DNA of 64,000 nucleotides. It comes from Tateyamaria omphalii. Lineage in GTDB: Bacteria; Pseudomonadota; Alphaproteobacteria; Rhodobacterales; Rhodobacteraceae. Location of the stretch: the NCBI RefSeq assembly GCF_019802125.1, contig NZ_JAHVHT010000002.1, forward strand, positions 186,001 through 250,000. Direction: 5' to 3'. Position numbers and translations under genes: made by a program. Position 1 is the first letter of the stretch. Every line of letters begins with the position of its first letter. Of this stretch, positions 63,959-64,000 are shown one piece after another. The notes beneath the pieces were generated by a model. That model was not told the DNA's origin and did no database searches. It saw only the letters and a list, made by a program, of their open reading frames with translations.

Positions 63959-64000
63959 ATGAAGCAGCCCGCCCCCTTGACCGATCTTTGCGCACTGACC
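63959..64000 (+). CDS. Start of a divergent gene, cut by the window edge
   Basis: An ATG at 63959 opens a frame that runs 14 codons to the edge (MKQPAPLTDLCALT). The position, divergent from comF by 21 nt, is where related genomes usually carry a SAM-dependent methyltransferase that begins with a similar LTD segment. That placement is from memory. Too little is visible to confirm the product. Confidence 0.45.
   Translation, partial: MKQPAPLTDLCALT

Noticed and set aside
1..64000. CRISPR array, insertion sequence, prophage or defence island
   Set aside because: No regularly spaced repeats, transposase, integrase, phage structural or restriction genes were seen; the content is chromosomal core plus metabolic and envelope loci.

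Overview
The window is a contiguous piece of a GC-rich alphaproteobacterial chromosome. It most likely comes from the Rhodobacterales (Roseobacter group). The basis is gene order and protein character: accD-folC, rimP-nusA-ylxR-infB, lptC-lptA-lptB-hpf-ptsN, secA beside a lineage-type hypothetical gene, a DUF6478-like protein, a DUF5927-like branching glycosyltransferase, and a complete tripartite tricarboxylate transporter with TctDE control. I see no rRNA, tRNA, CRISPR array, insertion sequence or prophage. Nearly every base lies in a gene, and many neighbours overlap by 1 to 22 nt.

Layout. 1-6684 (minus): a partial membrane protein, folC, accD, a CPBP-family membrane protease and a 1027-residue ABC-transporter-like protein with degenerate ATPase motifs and a C-terminal cyclic-nucleotide-binding domain. 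6853-10450 (plus): ilvD, a lipoprotein and two conserved hypotheticals. 10447-18682: a carboxylate module, with a two-component system plus periplasmic binding protein facing a TctCBA transporter, a family III CoA-transferase and a citryl-CoA-lyase-like protein. 18679-22752 (minus): a KduD-like SDR, a zinc alcohol dehydrogenase and a fused alpha-keto acid dehydrogenase E1. 23127-27877 (plus): rnd, kdsD, lptC, lptA, lptB, hpf and ptsN. 27874-38996: an envelope polysaccharide locus with a sulfotransferase, four glycosyltransferases, galE, galU, kdsB and cysQ on the minus strand and a divergent ABC-2 permease. 39023-45254: porin, alkB, dnaK, dnaJ, radC. 45251-53527: a PBP-OmpA fusion, an unknown protein, secA, a PpiC-type chaperone, argJ, mutT and a 44-residue small protein. 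53598-58964 (minus): the rimP-nusA-ylxR-infB translation and transcription operon. 59102-64000: a one-lobed solute-binding protein, pip, ubiG, a MarR regulator, a nitrilase-family hydrolase, grxC, comF and the start of a divergent gene.

How genes work together. KdsD and KdsB are two steps of the Kdo pathway, and LptABC exports the finished LPS. GalU and GalE supply UDP-glucose and UDP-galactose to the nearby glycosyltransferases. CysQ would remove the PAP released by the PAPS-dependent sulfotransferase. The Tct block reads as a sense, import, activate and cleave route for citrate or a similar acid. The points most worth follow-up are the pseudo-ABC/cyclic-nucleotide protein, the carboxylate module, the two-part sulfotransferase, the palindrome and G-tract region between dnaJ and radC, the galE-glycosyltransferase junction without a normal start codon, and four convergent gene pairs whose stop codons interlock within 4 nt.
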